Origin: DASUAS01 sp035763625
Lineage (GTDB): Bacteria; Actinomycetota; Acidimicrobiia; IMCC26256; DASPTH01
Assembly (NCBI GenBank): GCA_035763625.1
Contig: DASUAS010000227.1
Span: 1-11,040, forward strand
DNA: 11,040 nucleotides
Reading direction: 5' to 3'
Shown: positions 1 through 6,056 of the stretch, piece after piece
Layout: every line of letters starts with the position of its first letter
How positions within the stretch are numbered: position 1 is the stretch's first letter
The notes under the pieces: generated by a model
The model's database searches: none
Seen by the model: the letters and a program-made list of their open reading frames with translations, nothing else
Told to the model about the DNA's origin: nothing
Program-made: the position numbers and the translations under genes

Positions 1-140
1 ACCTCGACGCGCTTCGTCCGATCGCGGCCGAGATCGGACCGGTCGTCGGTGAGGTGGCGCGACCGCTGTCGCCGGCCGACTTCCCCGAGGGCTCGCAGAA
101 GTGCCCGGCGTTCGCCGATCCCGGGCTCGCCACCATCTGA
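1..140 (+). CDS. 3' end of an unrecognised gene (partial, truncated by window edge)
   Basis: An open frame whose first complete codon begins at base 3 runs to a TGA at 138-140, giving the last 45 residues of a protein that starts outside the window. The tail is rich in Pro, Ala and Glu, contains the stretch PLSPADFPEGSQKC and ends ADPGLATI. Third positions are almost all G or C, as in the genes downstream. I recognise no family. It ends 31 nt before the start of the dioxygenase gene on the same strand, so it may be co-transcribed with it. A competing frame that opens at 49 and runs into the next gene is better explained as read-through upstream of that gene's true start. Confidence 0.55.
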   Translation, partial: LDALRPIAAEIGPVVGEVARPLSPADFPEGSQKCPAFADPGLATI

Positions 141-158
141 CGTCACACCGCTGACAAC

Positions 159-166
159 GGGGGAGG
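159..166 (+). promoter_or_regulatory. Ribosome binding site of the dioxygenase gene
   Basis: The purine run GGGGGAGG lies 5 nt before the ATG at 172. It decides the start of the dioxygenase gene: the frame is open back to 49, but no comparable site precedes the earlier ATG, and the extra residues would overlap the end of the preceding gene and are rich in Arg, Ser and Pro, as expected of a non-coding frame. Confidence 0.7.
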
Positions 167-171
167 ACCGT

Positions 172-1392
172 ATGTCGGTCGACAAGCGCACTCGTGTGGA
201 CGGTCAGGTCGACGCGGTCGACCCGGCCACCGTGTTCGGGGAGGTGCTGCCGACCGCGTTCGAACGCGAGCGTGACCTGCTCGCGCCCGCGGTCGCGGAG
301 TACGAGCCGCAGCCGTTGGTGATCGACGTCGACAGCGAAGCGTGGACGCTCGCGGTCGACGACGGCGTCGTGCGCGTGCACCCCGGCCGCGACGACAACG
401 CTGCCACCGTGCTGCGCACGAACCCGTCGCAGCTCGACGACCTCGTCAACGACCAGGTGACCGTCGTCGGCATGCAGACGAACGGCACCCTCGACCAGCC
501 CGTCGGCCGGTTCGACGCGCTGCTCGACTGGTGGCTGCTCCTGCGGGGCGCGCTCGACGGCTGGGCTCCCCACACCAAGGGCGCGATCGACCTGGTCGAC
601 GCCGACGGTGCGCCGCTCGCGCTCGATCGCAGCTTCGGCGTCGACGCGCCGCTCGACGAGATGGGCGACTTCCTCCAGCGTGCGGGATATCTGCACCTCA
701 CCGGTGTCTTCGACGAAGACGAGATGGCGGCCGTGTCGCGTGACATGGACGCCGCCGCGCCGACGTACTCACGCGGCGACGGTCGCTCGTGGTGGTCGCG
801 CAACCGCGCCGGCGACGATCTGCTGGTCCGCATGCAGTACTTCGACGAGGTGTCGCCCGCGGTCGAGCGGCTGGTCGGCGACGACCGGTTGCAGCGCCTC
901 GCCGACCTCACCGGCGACGGCCACGTCTACGGGGCCATGAAGGACAACCGCATCGAGGCGCTGTTCAAGCCGTTCGACGTGGTCGAGGGCATCTCCGACC
1001 TGCCGTGGCACAAGGACTGCGCGCTCGGTCGGCACAGCTACGACTGCTCCAGCATGACCGTCGGCATCTCGGTGACGGGCGCCGACGCGGTGTCGGGGCA
1101 GCTGCGCGTGGTCGCGGGATCGCACCGTGCGTTGATGTGGCCGTCGCTGCACGAGGAGCACGGCTCCGACCTGCCGGTCGTCCCGCTGCCGACGCGCACC
1201 GGCGACGTCACCGTGCATCTCTCCTGCACGCTCCACCAGTCGCAGCCACCGGTCGAGCGCGAGCGCCGGGTGATGTACACCGGCTTCCGCCTGCCCGCTC
1301 GCGGCACCGACGCCGAGCGCGCCGCGCTCGAACGCCTCCGCGCCATCCGCGAGGACGCCCCGGTCAAGGCCCCCAGCGCCAACCGCGCCTGA
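172..1392 (+). CDS. Phytanoyl-CoA dioxygenase family protein with N-terminal SCP2-like domain
   Basis: A 406-residue protein. The C-terminal part (about residues 160-395) carries the signature of the Fe(II)/2-oxoglutarate-dependent PhyH family: a proximal HxD (H280-K281-D282, in PWHKDC), a distal His (H355, in TLHQSQPP) and an Arg 11 residues later (R366). That is the same His-to-Arg spacing as in human phytanoyl-CoA hydroxylase, where the Arg binds 2-oxoglutarate. The family hydroxylates C-H bonds of acyl-CoAs or small molecules. The N-terminal part (about 17-131) resembles an SCP2 sterol-carrier fold: a W-T-L-x-V-D-D-G-V-V core, ending in the hydrophobic helix LLDWWLLLRGALDG. No signal peptide or membrane segment is seen, so it is probably cytosolic. 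The metal-site assignment is strong; the SCP2 assignment is by eye and less certain. The substrate is unknown. It precedes the acyl-CoA dehydrogenase genes by 97 nt and may be in a separate transcript because of the dyads in that gap. Confidence 0.88.
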   Translation: MSVDKRTRVDGQVDAVDPATVFGEVLPTAFERERDLLAPAVAEYEPQPLVIDVDSEAWTLAVDDGVVRVHPGRDDNAATVLRTNPSQLDDLVNDQVTVVGMQTNGTLDQPVGRFDALLDWWLLLRGALDGWAPHTKGAIDLVDADGAPLALDRSFGVDAPLDEMGDFLQRAGYLHLTGVFDEDEMAAVSRDMDAAAPTYSRGDGRSWWSRNRAGDDLLVRMQYFDEVSPAVERLVGDDRLQRLADLTGDGHVYGAMKDNRIEALFKPFDVVEGISDLPWHKDCALGRHSYDCSSMTVGISVTGADAVSGQLRVVAGSHRALMWPSLHEEHGSDLPVVPLPTRTGDVTVHLSCTLHQSQPPVERERRVMYTGFRLPARGTDAERAALERLRAIREDAPVKAPSANRA

Positions 1393-1412
1393 CCCCTCCC
1401 ACGCGCGACCGA

Positions 1413-1467
1413 CGAGCATCTCGGACTTGGCCCCCACCCGCGTACGTGAACTCCGAGATGCTCGGAG
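1413..1467 (+). promoter_or_regulatory. Paired dyad elements, candidate double operator or hairpin
   Basis: The 13-mer CGAGCATCTCGGA at 1413-1425 is repeated as its exact reverse complement TCCGAGATGCTCG at 1452-1464. Each copy is itself palindromic: CGAG-CAT-CTCG at 1413-1423 and the longer CTCCGAG-ATG-CTCGGAG at 1451-1467. The dyad centres (1418 and 1459) are 41 bp apart, close to four helical turns, so two dimeric repressors could bind on one DNA face. The pair lies just upstream of a possible -10 box and of the dehydrogenase start at 1490. As RNA, the two outer arms could also pair into a 13-bp stem with a 26-nt loop. No T-tract follows, which argues against a classic intrinsic terminator. 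A dispersed palindromic repeat is the other possibility. Confidence 0.55.
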
Positions 1468-1475
1468 GACCGGGG

Positions 1476-1481
1476 TACGGT
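1476..1481 (+). promoter_or_regulatory. Candidate -10 box for a leaderless acyl-CoA dehydrogenase transcript
   Basis: TACGGT fits the actinobacterial TANNNT -10 pattern and ends 8 nt before the ATG at 1490, the usual distance when transcription begins at or next to the start codon. The gene has no Shine-Dalgarno sequence at a normal distance: the nearest purine run, CGGAGG at 1463-1468, is over 20 nt away and lies partly inside the dyad. No clear -35 is visible; that position would fall in the right-hand dyad. A hexamer this loose can occur by chance. Confidence 0.3.
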
Positions 1482-1489
1482 CGCACCCC

Positions 1490-2644
1490 ATGGACCTGAG
1501 GTACACGCCGGAGCAGGACGCGTTCCGGGCCGAGGCGCGGGCGTGGCTCGAGGCCCAGGTCCCGGCCGAGCCGCTGCCGAGCTTCGACACCGAGCGGGGC
1601 TTCGCCTTGCACCGCGAATGGGAGCGCACGCTCTGGGAGGGCCGCTGGTCGGCGGTCTCGTGGCCCGAGGAGTACGGCGGCCGGGGCGCCGACTACCTCC
1701 ACTGGCTGATCTTCGAAGAGGAGTACTACCGCGCCGGTGCACCCGGGCGGGTGAACCAGAACGGCATCTTCCTCCTCGGCCCGACGATCATGGAGGTGGG
1801 CACCGAGGAGCAGAAGGCACGCTTCCTGCCGTCGATGGCGTCGAGCGAGATCGTGTGGGCCCAGGCGTGGAGCGAGCCGAACGCCGGTTCCGACCTCGCC
1901 GCCATCCGCTCGACCGCGGTGCTGAGCGACGACGGTTCGGAGTGGGTCCTGAACGGTCAGAAGATCTGGGCCTCGCGCGCGGTGTGGGCCGACTGGTGCT
2001 TCGGGATCTTCCGCACCGATCCCGAGGCCGAGCGCCACCGCGGTCTCACCTTCGTGCTCGTGCCCCTCGACTCGCCCGGCATCACGGTGCGTCCGATCGC
2101 GCAGCTCGACGGCGACACCGGCTTCGCCGAGATCTTCTTCGACGACGTGCACGTGCCGGTCGAGAACACCCTGGGTGAGGTGAACCAGGGGTGGAGGGTG
2201 GCGATGGCCACCGCCGGGTTCGAGCGCGGCGTGAGCCTGCGTAGCCCGGCGCGCTTCAGCACCGCCGCCGACCGCCTCGTCGCGCTGTGGCGCCAGCACG
2301 CCGACCCGACCGACACCGCGCTGCGCGACGCGGTCGCCGACGCGTGGATGCAGGCCGAGGGCTACCGGCTGCACACCTACATGACGGTCACGCACATGAT
2401 CGAGGGCGGCACGATCGGCGCCGAGGCGAGCCTCAACAAGATCTTCTGGAGCGAGATGGACGTGCGCATCCACGAGCTCGCGCTCGACATCGCGGGACCC
2501 GAGGCCGAGCGTATGGACGGCCCGTTCGAACGGTGGGTCGACGGGTTCCTGTTCTCGCTGTCGGGTCCGATCTACGCCGGCACCAACGAGATCCAACGCA
2601 ACATCATCGCCGACCGCGTCCTCCAGCTCCCGCGGGGTGCATGA
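1490..2644 (+). CDS. Acyl-CoA dehydrogenase, large subunit of a probable heteromeric enzyme
   Basis: A 384-residue FAD-dependent acyl-CoA dehydrogenase (ACAD), catalysing alpha,beta-desaturation of an acyl-CoA. It has the N-terminal helical domain, the middle beta domain with WSEPNAGSDLA and LNGQKIW, and a C-terminal helical domain ending IYAGTNEIQRNII. The medium-chain-type catalytic Glu in that last motif is replaced by Ala (A363). A Glu in GFERG (E245) sits where isovaleryl-CoA dehydrogenase and, as I recall, the large subunit of mycobacterial alpha2beta2 enzymes place the base, so it is the likely catalytic residue. The RxxFGxPI flavin motif expected near the start of the last domain is absent, but present in the next gene's product. 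These complementary gaps suggest the two work as an alpha2beta2 enzyme like FadE26-FadE27, known for sterol side chains. The ATG at 1490 was chosen because the protein then starts like the family (MDLRYTPEQ). The stop overlaps the next start. Confidence 0.92.
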   Translation: MDLRYTPEQDAFRAEARAWLEAQVPAEPLPSFDTERGFALHREWERTLWEGRWSAVSWPEEYGGRGADYLHWLIFEEEYYRAGAPGRVNQNGIFLLGPTIMEVGTEEQKARFLPSMASSEIVWAQAWSEPNAGSDLAAIRSTAVLSDDGSEWVLNGQKIWASRAVWADWCFGIFRTDPEAERHRGLTFVLVPLDSPGITVRPIAQLDGDTGFAEIFFDDVHVPVENTLGEVNQGWRVAMATAGFERGVSLRSPARFSTAADRLVALWRQHADPTDTALRDAVADAWMQAEGYRLHTYMTVTHMIEGGTIGAEASLNKIFWSEMDVRIHELALDIAGPEAERMDGPFERWVDGFLFSLSGPIYAGTNEIQRNIIADRVLQLPRGA

Positions 2645-3570
2645 TGCGATTCGCGTTCACGGACGACCAGAAGCTCTTCGCTGACGGATTGCGCGAGCTG
2701 CTCGCCAAGGAGTGCACGCCCGCCCAGGTGCGCGCGGCATGGGACGACGGCGCCGGCCACGACTTCACGCTCTGGAACCACCTCGCCGACATGGGCGTGT
2801 TCGGCATGCTGGTGCCCGAGCACGCGGGCGGCCTGGGAGGTACCGAGGTCGACCTCGTGCTGCTGCTCGAGGAGCTCGGCCGCGCCGCGGTGCCCGGCCC
2901 GGTGCTCGAGACCGCGGCAGTCGTCGCGCCCGCGCTGGGCGACGGTGCGACCGTCGGCACCGCCGCGCTCGACGGTTCGCCCTACGTCCCGCACGCGCAC
3001 GTCGCCTCGCTGGTGCTCGTGCCGGGCGGTGTGGTGCGCACCTCGGCTGCCACCGTCACCGCGGTCGAGGCGATCGACGGCGGCCGCCGCCTCTTCACCG
3101 TCGAGGGGCCAACCGAGCCGTTCGCGTACGACGAGGCGTTGGCGTTCGACCGCGGTGCGCTCGCCGCCGCCGCCTACCTCGTCGGTCTGAGCGAGCGCAT
3201 GATCGATGTCGCCGCCGAGTACGCGCGCCAGCGCGAGCAGTACGGCCGGCCCATCGGCGTGAACCAGGCGGTGAAGCACCTGCTCGCCGACGCGCTCCTG
3301 AAGGTCGAGTTCGCGAAGCCCGCGGTCTACCGCGCCGCGTGGTCGGTCGCCGCCGGAGAGCCGACGCGGGCGCGCGACGTCTCGATGGCGAAGGCCTTGG
3401 CCAGCGACGCCGCCTACCGGTCGAGCCGCAGCGCCATGCAGGTGCACGGCGCGATCGGGTACACGTGGGAGGCCGACCTCCAGCTCTGGATGAAGAAGGC
3501 GTGGGCGTTGCAGCGCGCCTGGGGCGACGCCACCTCCCACCGCCGCCGCGTCGCGGAGGCCGTCCTGTGA
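2641..3570 (+). CDS. Acyl-CoA dehydrogenase, small subunit of a probable heteromeric enzyme
   Basis: A 309-residue, shortened acyl-CoA dehydrogenase, about 70-80 residues below the usual single-subunit length. The N-terminal helical domain (MRFAFTDDQ onward, with LVPEHAGGLGG) and the C-terminal helical domain are present, with the flavin motif RQREQYGRPIG around residues 197-205 and QVHGAIGYTWEADLQLW from residue 267. The middle beta domain is reduced, and the SEPxAGSD motif of that domain is missing. Neither the GTxEI motif nor an obvious catalytic Glu is present. This is the pattern of the small partner in heteromeric actinobacterial enzymes such as FadE27, FadE29 or FadE32. The ATG at 2641 overlaps the preceding stop by 4 nt (ATGA), implying translational coupling; the adjacent ATG at 2644 would serve equally well. 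It cannot be assigned to one paralogue from the sequence alone. Confidence 0.9.
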   Translation: MMRFAFTDDQKLFADGLRELLAKECTPAQVRAAWDDGAGHDFTLWNHLADMGVFGMLVPEHAGGLGGTEVDLVLLLEELGRAAVPGPVLETAAVVAPALGDGATVGTAALDGSPYVPHAHVASLVLVPGGVVRTSAATVTAVEAIDGGRRLFTVEGPTEPFAYDEALAFDRGALAAAAYLVGLSERMIDVAAEYARQREQYGRPIGVNQAVKHLLADALLKVEFAKPAVYRAAWSVAAGEPTRARDVSMAKALASDAAYRSSRSAMQVHGAIGYTWEADLQLWMKKAWALQRAWGDATSHRRRVAEAVL

Positions 3571-3591
3571 CCCCCGCCGGCCAGAAGTTCC

Positions 3592-3630
3592 TGCGTCAAA
3601 GTTGCGGCACATGAGCGCAACTCTGATGCA
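3592..3630 (+). repeat. Imperfect inverted repeat (15-bp stem hairpin) between the dehydrogenase and ligase genes
   Basis: The left arm TGCGTCAAAGTTGCG (3592-3606) pairs with CGCAACTCTGATGCA (3616-3630) around the 9-nt loop GCACATGAG. Of 15 pairs, 13 are Watson-Crick, one is G-U and one is an A-C mismatch. The inner 7 bp (AGTTGCG/CGCAACT) are perfect. The element is noticeably less GC-rich than its surroundings. It ends 18 nt before the GTG start of the ligase. No T-run follows, so it is not a canonical intrinsic terminator. It could be an RNA-stabilising or attenuating hairpin, an operator, or a dispersed intergenic repeat. Confidence 0.6.
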
Positions 3631-3648
3631 CGTCATCGGGGGCGCGCG

Positions 3649-5223
3649 GTGACCCGGGCCGACCTCGAGTTCGGCACCATCCCGGCGTTGGTGCGGGCGA
3701 GCGCGGCGCGCTTCCCCGACGTCGAAGGGTTGGTCGACGGCGATCTCCGGCTCACCTTCCCCGAGCTCGCCGACCGCATCGAAGAGGCGTCGCGTGCGTT
3801 CATGGCTGCCGGGCTGCAGCCGGGCGATCGGGTCGGTGTGTGGGCCCCGAACATCGCCGAATGGGTCTTCGCCGCCCTCGGGGCGATCGGCGCCGGTGGC
3901 GTGCTCGTCCCGCTCAACACGAGGTTCAAGGGTGCCGAGGCCGCGTTCGCGCTCGGTCGCAGCGGCGCCCGTTTCCTCTGCACGGTGAACGGGTTCCTCG
4001 GCACCGACTACGCCGGCATGCTGCGCGACGCGGGTGTGCCCGACACCCTCGAGCGCATCGTCATCCTGCAGGGCGACGCGCCCGAGGGCACCACCTCGTT
4101 CGCCGACTTCCTCTCGCGCGCCGACGAGGTGTCGATCGGCGACGCGCGTGCACGCGCCGACGCGGTGCGGCCCGACGACGTCTCCGACATCATCTTCACC
4201 TCGGGCACCACCGGGAAGCCCAAGGGCGCGATGACCACGCACGCGCAGACGTTGCGCACGTTCGACGCGTGGGCGAACACCGTCGGCTTGCAGCGCGGCG
4301 ACCGCTACCTCGTCGTCAACCCGTTCTTCCACACCTTCGGCTACAAGGCCGGCATCATCGCCTGCTTCATCCAGGGCGCGACCATCGTCCCGGAGCCGAT
4401 CTTCGACGTTCCGGCGGTGCTCGCTCACGTCGCGGCGGAGCGGATCAGCGTCGTGCCGGGACCGCCGACGCTCTACCTGTCGATCCTCGACCATCCCGAT
4501 CGCGACCGGTACGACCTGTCCTCGCTGCGCCTCGCCGTCACCGGTGCCGCGGCGGTGCCGGTCGAGATGATCCGGCGCATGCGTGAGGAGCTCACGTTCC
4601 GCACCATCGTCACCGCGTACGGGCTCACCGAGTCGTGCGGGACGGTGTCGATCTGCCGCGCCGACGACGATCCCGAGACCATCTCCCACACGTCGGGGCG
4701 GGCGATCGACGGGCTCGAGGTGCGCATCGTCGACGACGACGGCAACGAGCTGCCACGAGGTGAAGCAGGCGAGATCGTCTGCCGCGGCTTCAACGTGATG
4801 GTGGGCTACTTCGAGGACGAAGCCGCGACCCGGGAGGCGATCGACGCCGACGGCTGGCTCCACACCGGTGACATCGGGGTGATGGACGACCGCGGCTACC
4901 TCCAGATCACCGACCGCAAGAAGGACATGTTCATCGTCGGCGGGTTCAACGTCTATCCCGCCGAGGTGGAGAACGCGATTCTCGCTCACCCCGACGTCGC
5001 GCAGGTCGCGGTGGTGAGCGCGCCGGACGCGCGCATGGGTGAGGTCGGTGTGGCGTTCGTGGTGCCGCGCGCGGGCGCCACCGTCGACACCGATGAGCTG
5101 CTCGCCTGGTGTGCGCCGCGCATGGCGAACTACAAGGTGCCGCGGCGTGCGGTCGTCGTCGATGCGCTGCCGGTGAACGCCAGCGGCAAGGTGTTGAAGT
5201 ACGAGCTGCGGGAGCAGGTCTGA
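3649..5223 (+). CDS. FadD3-like acyl-CoA ligase (AMP-forming)
   Basis: A 524-residue adenylate-forming enzyme that activates a carboxylic acid to its CoA thioester through an acyl-AMP. All core motifs are intact: the phosphate loop TSGTTGKPKG (184-193), YGLTES (324-329), HTGD (405-408), DRKKDMF around 422-428 with the hinge region, GGFNVYPAEVE, and the catalytic Lys in NASGK (K514). The stretches NPFFHTFGYKAGIIAC, GPPTLYLSILDHP and DLSSLRLAVTGAA are very like mycobacterial FadD3, which activates the C/D-ring sterol catabolite HIP. The family match is good, but the actual substrate is not established: other HIP-pathway genes (ipdAB, ipdC, kstR2) are not in the window, and relatives act on other ring or branched acids. 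The GTG at 3649 is the first possible start in this frame after the dehydrogenase stop; a G-rich stretch precedes it. It ends 2 nt before the SDR start. Confidence 0.92.
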   Translation: MTRADLEFGTIPALVRASAARFPDVEGLVDGDLRLTFPELADRIEEASRAFMAAGLQPGDRVGVWAPNIAEWVFAALGAIGAGGVLVPLNTRFKGAEAAFALGRSGARFLCTVNGFLGTDYAGMLRDAGVPDTLERIVILQGDAPEGTTSFADFLSRADEVSIGDARARADAVRPDDVSDIIFTSGTTGKPKGAMTTHAQTLRTFDAWANTVGLQRGDRYLVVNPFFHTFGYKAGIIACFIQGATIVPEPIFDVPAVLAHVAAERISVVPGPPTLYLSILDHPDRDRYDLSSLRLAVTGAAAVPVEMIRRMREELTFRTIVTAYGLTESCGTVSICRADDDPETISHTSGRAIDGLEVRIVDDDGNELPRGEAGEIVCRGFNVMVGYFEDEAATREAIDADGWLHTGDIGVMDDRGYLQITDRKKDMFIVGGFNVYPAEVENAILAHPDVAQVAVVSAPDARMGEVGVAFVVPRAGATVDTDELLAWCAPRMANYKVPRRAVVVDALPVNASGKVLKYELREQV

Positions 5224-5225
5224 TC

Positions 5226-5996
5226 GTGGAGCCCCTGCACCACGACCGGAGGCACGAGGGCCGGCGTGCCGTGGTCACCGGCGCCGGATCCGGCATCGGC
5301 CGGGCCACCGCGCTGCGGCTCGCGGCTGAGGGTGCGCACGTGGCGTGCCTCGACCTGCAGGGCCACGACGAGACCGCGACCGAGATCGTCGACGCCGGCG
5401 GCCACGCGTGGGGCTACGAGTGCGACGTCACCGACGCCGAGGTCGTCCAACGCACCGTCGACCTCGTCTTCTCCGAGCTCGGCGGGCTCGACCTCGTGTG
5501 CAACGTCGCGGGGATCGGCAACTTCTACCGGACCGAGACGCTCGACCCGGCGGTGTTCGACCGCATCATCGCGGTGAACCTGCGGGGCACGTTCCTCGTG
5601 TGCCGTTTCGCGCTGCCCCACATGCTGGAATCGGGTGGGGGAGCGATCGTCAACACCACGTCGGTGTCGGGCATCGTGGGCAACCCGTGGAACGCGGCGT
5701 ACGCGGCGTCGAAGGGCGGCGTGCTCATGCTCACCAAGGCGCTGGCCGCGGAGTACAAGCACCGCGGGATCCGGGTGAACGGGATCGCACCGGGCATGGT
5801 GGCCACCGAATTGAGCGCTGGGTTCAGCGACTTCTTCGCCCGCGAGCAGATCGACATGTCCGAGTTCGGGCGCGGGCAGCCCGTGCGTGCGGCGTCCCCC
5901 GACGAGATCGCGGCGACGTTCGCGTTCGTGGCGTCGGACGAGGCGGCCTACATGTCGGGTGCGATCGTCGTGCTCGACGCGGGCTCGACGGCGTGA
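5226..5996 (+). CDS. Short-chain dehydrogenase/reductase (classical SDR)
   Basis: A 256-residue classical SDR, expected to interconvert an alcohol and a ketone on a pathway intermediate. The cofactor motif TGAGSGIG (18-25) is near the N-terminus, an Asp ends the second strand (D43, favouring NAD(H) over NADP(H)), and CNVAG replaces the usual NNAG (92-96). The catalytic tetrad is N118, S146, Y159 and K163 (in YAASKGG). The C-terminus YMSGAIVVLDAGSTA is typical. The start is taken as GTG at 5226, 2 nt after the ligase stop and preceded by GGAGCAGG; the frame is open further upstream, but that would overlap the ligase. The N-terminal ten residues are rich in His and Arg and unlike most SDRs. In a CoA-linked operon it could oxidise a 3-hydroxyacyl-CoA, but a free alcohol is equally possible. 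Confidence 0.9.
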   Translation: MEPLHHDRRHEGRRAVVTGAGSGIGRATALRLAAEGAHVACLDLQGHDETATEIVDAGGHAWGYECDVTDAEVVQRTVDLVFSELGGLDLVCNVAGIGNFYRTETLDPAVFDRIIAVNLRGTFLVCRFALPHMLESGGGAIVNTTSVSGIVGNPWNAAYAASKGGVLMLTKALAAEYKHRGIRVNGIAPGMVATELSAGFSDFFAREQIDMSEFGRGQPVRAASPDEIAATFAFVASDEAAYMSGAIVVLDAGSTA

Positions 5997-6053
5997 GCGG
6001 GAGCGAACGCCCGATGGTGACGGCGTGAGCGGGAGCGAACGCCGCCTGGTGAC
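5987..6053 (+). repeat. Tandem duplication of a 32-bp unit across the SDR stop codon
   Basis: Two adjacent 32-bp copies lie at 5987-6018 and 6019-6050, identical over their first 25 bases and at 29 of 32 overall; a third copy begins with GAC at 6051-6053. The first copy contains the SDR stop (TGA at 5994-5996), and the second repeats the same bases, giving a redundant GCGTGAGCG. The unit core GTGAGCGGGAGCGAACG ends 14 nt before the TTG start of the next gene. It probably arose by local duplication and fills nearly the whole gap between the two genes. Confidence 0.8.
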
Positions 6054-6056
6054 CGA

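Noticed and set aside
2572..4989. Very long open frame on the minus strand (about 800 codons), with similar ones at 5130-7514 and 7465-9267
   Set aside because: They lie antisense to well-recognised genes. Such frames are common in GC-rich DNA because the complement of G/C third positions avoids stops. Their products are low-complexity (rich in Arg, Gly, Val, Asp and His), without recognisable domains.
3649..5223. Firm naming of the ligase as fadD3 (HIP-CoA ligase)
   Set aside because: Motifs are FadD3-like, but the other HIP-pathway genes are not in the window, and FadD3-like ligases act on other substrates. A family-level call is all the sequence supports.
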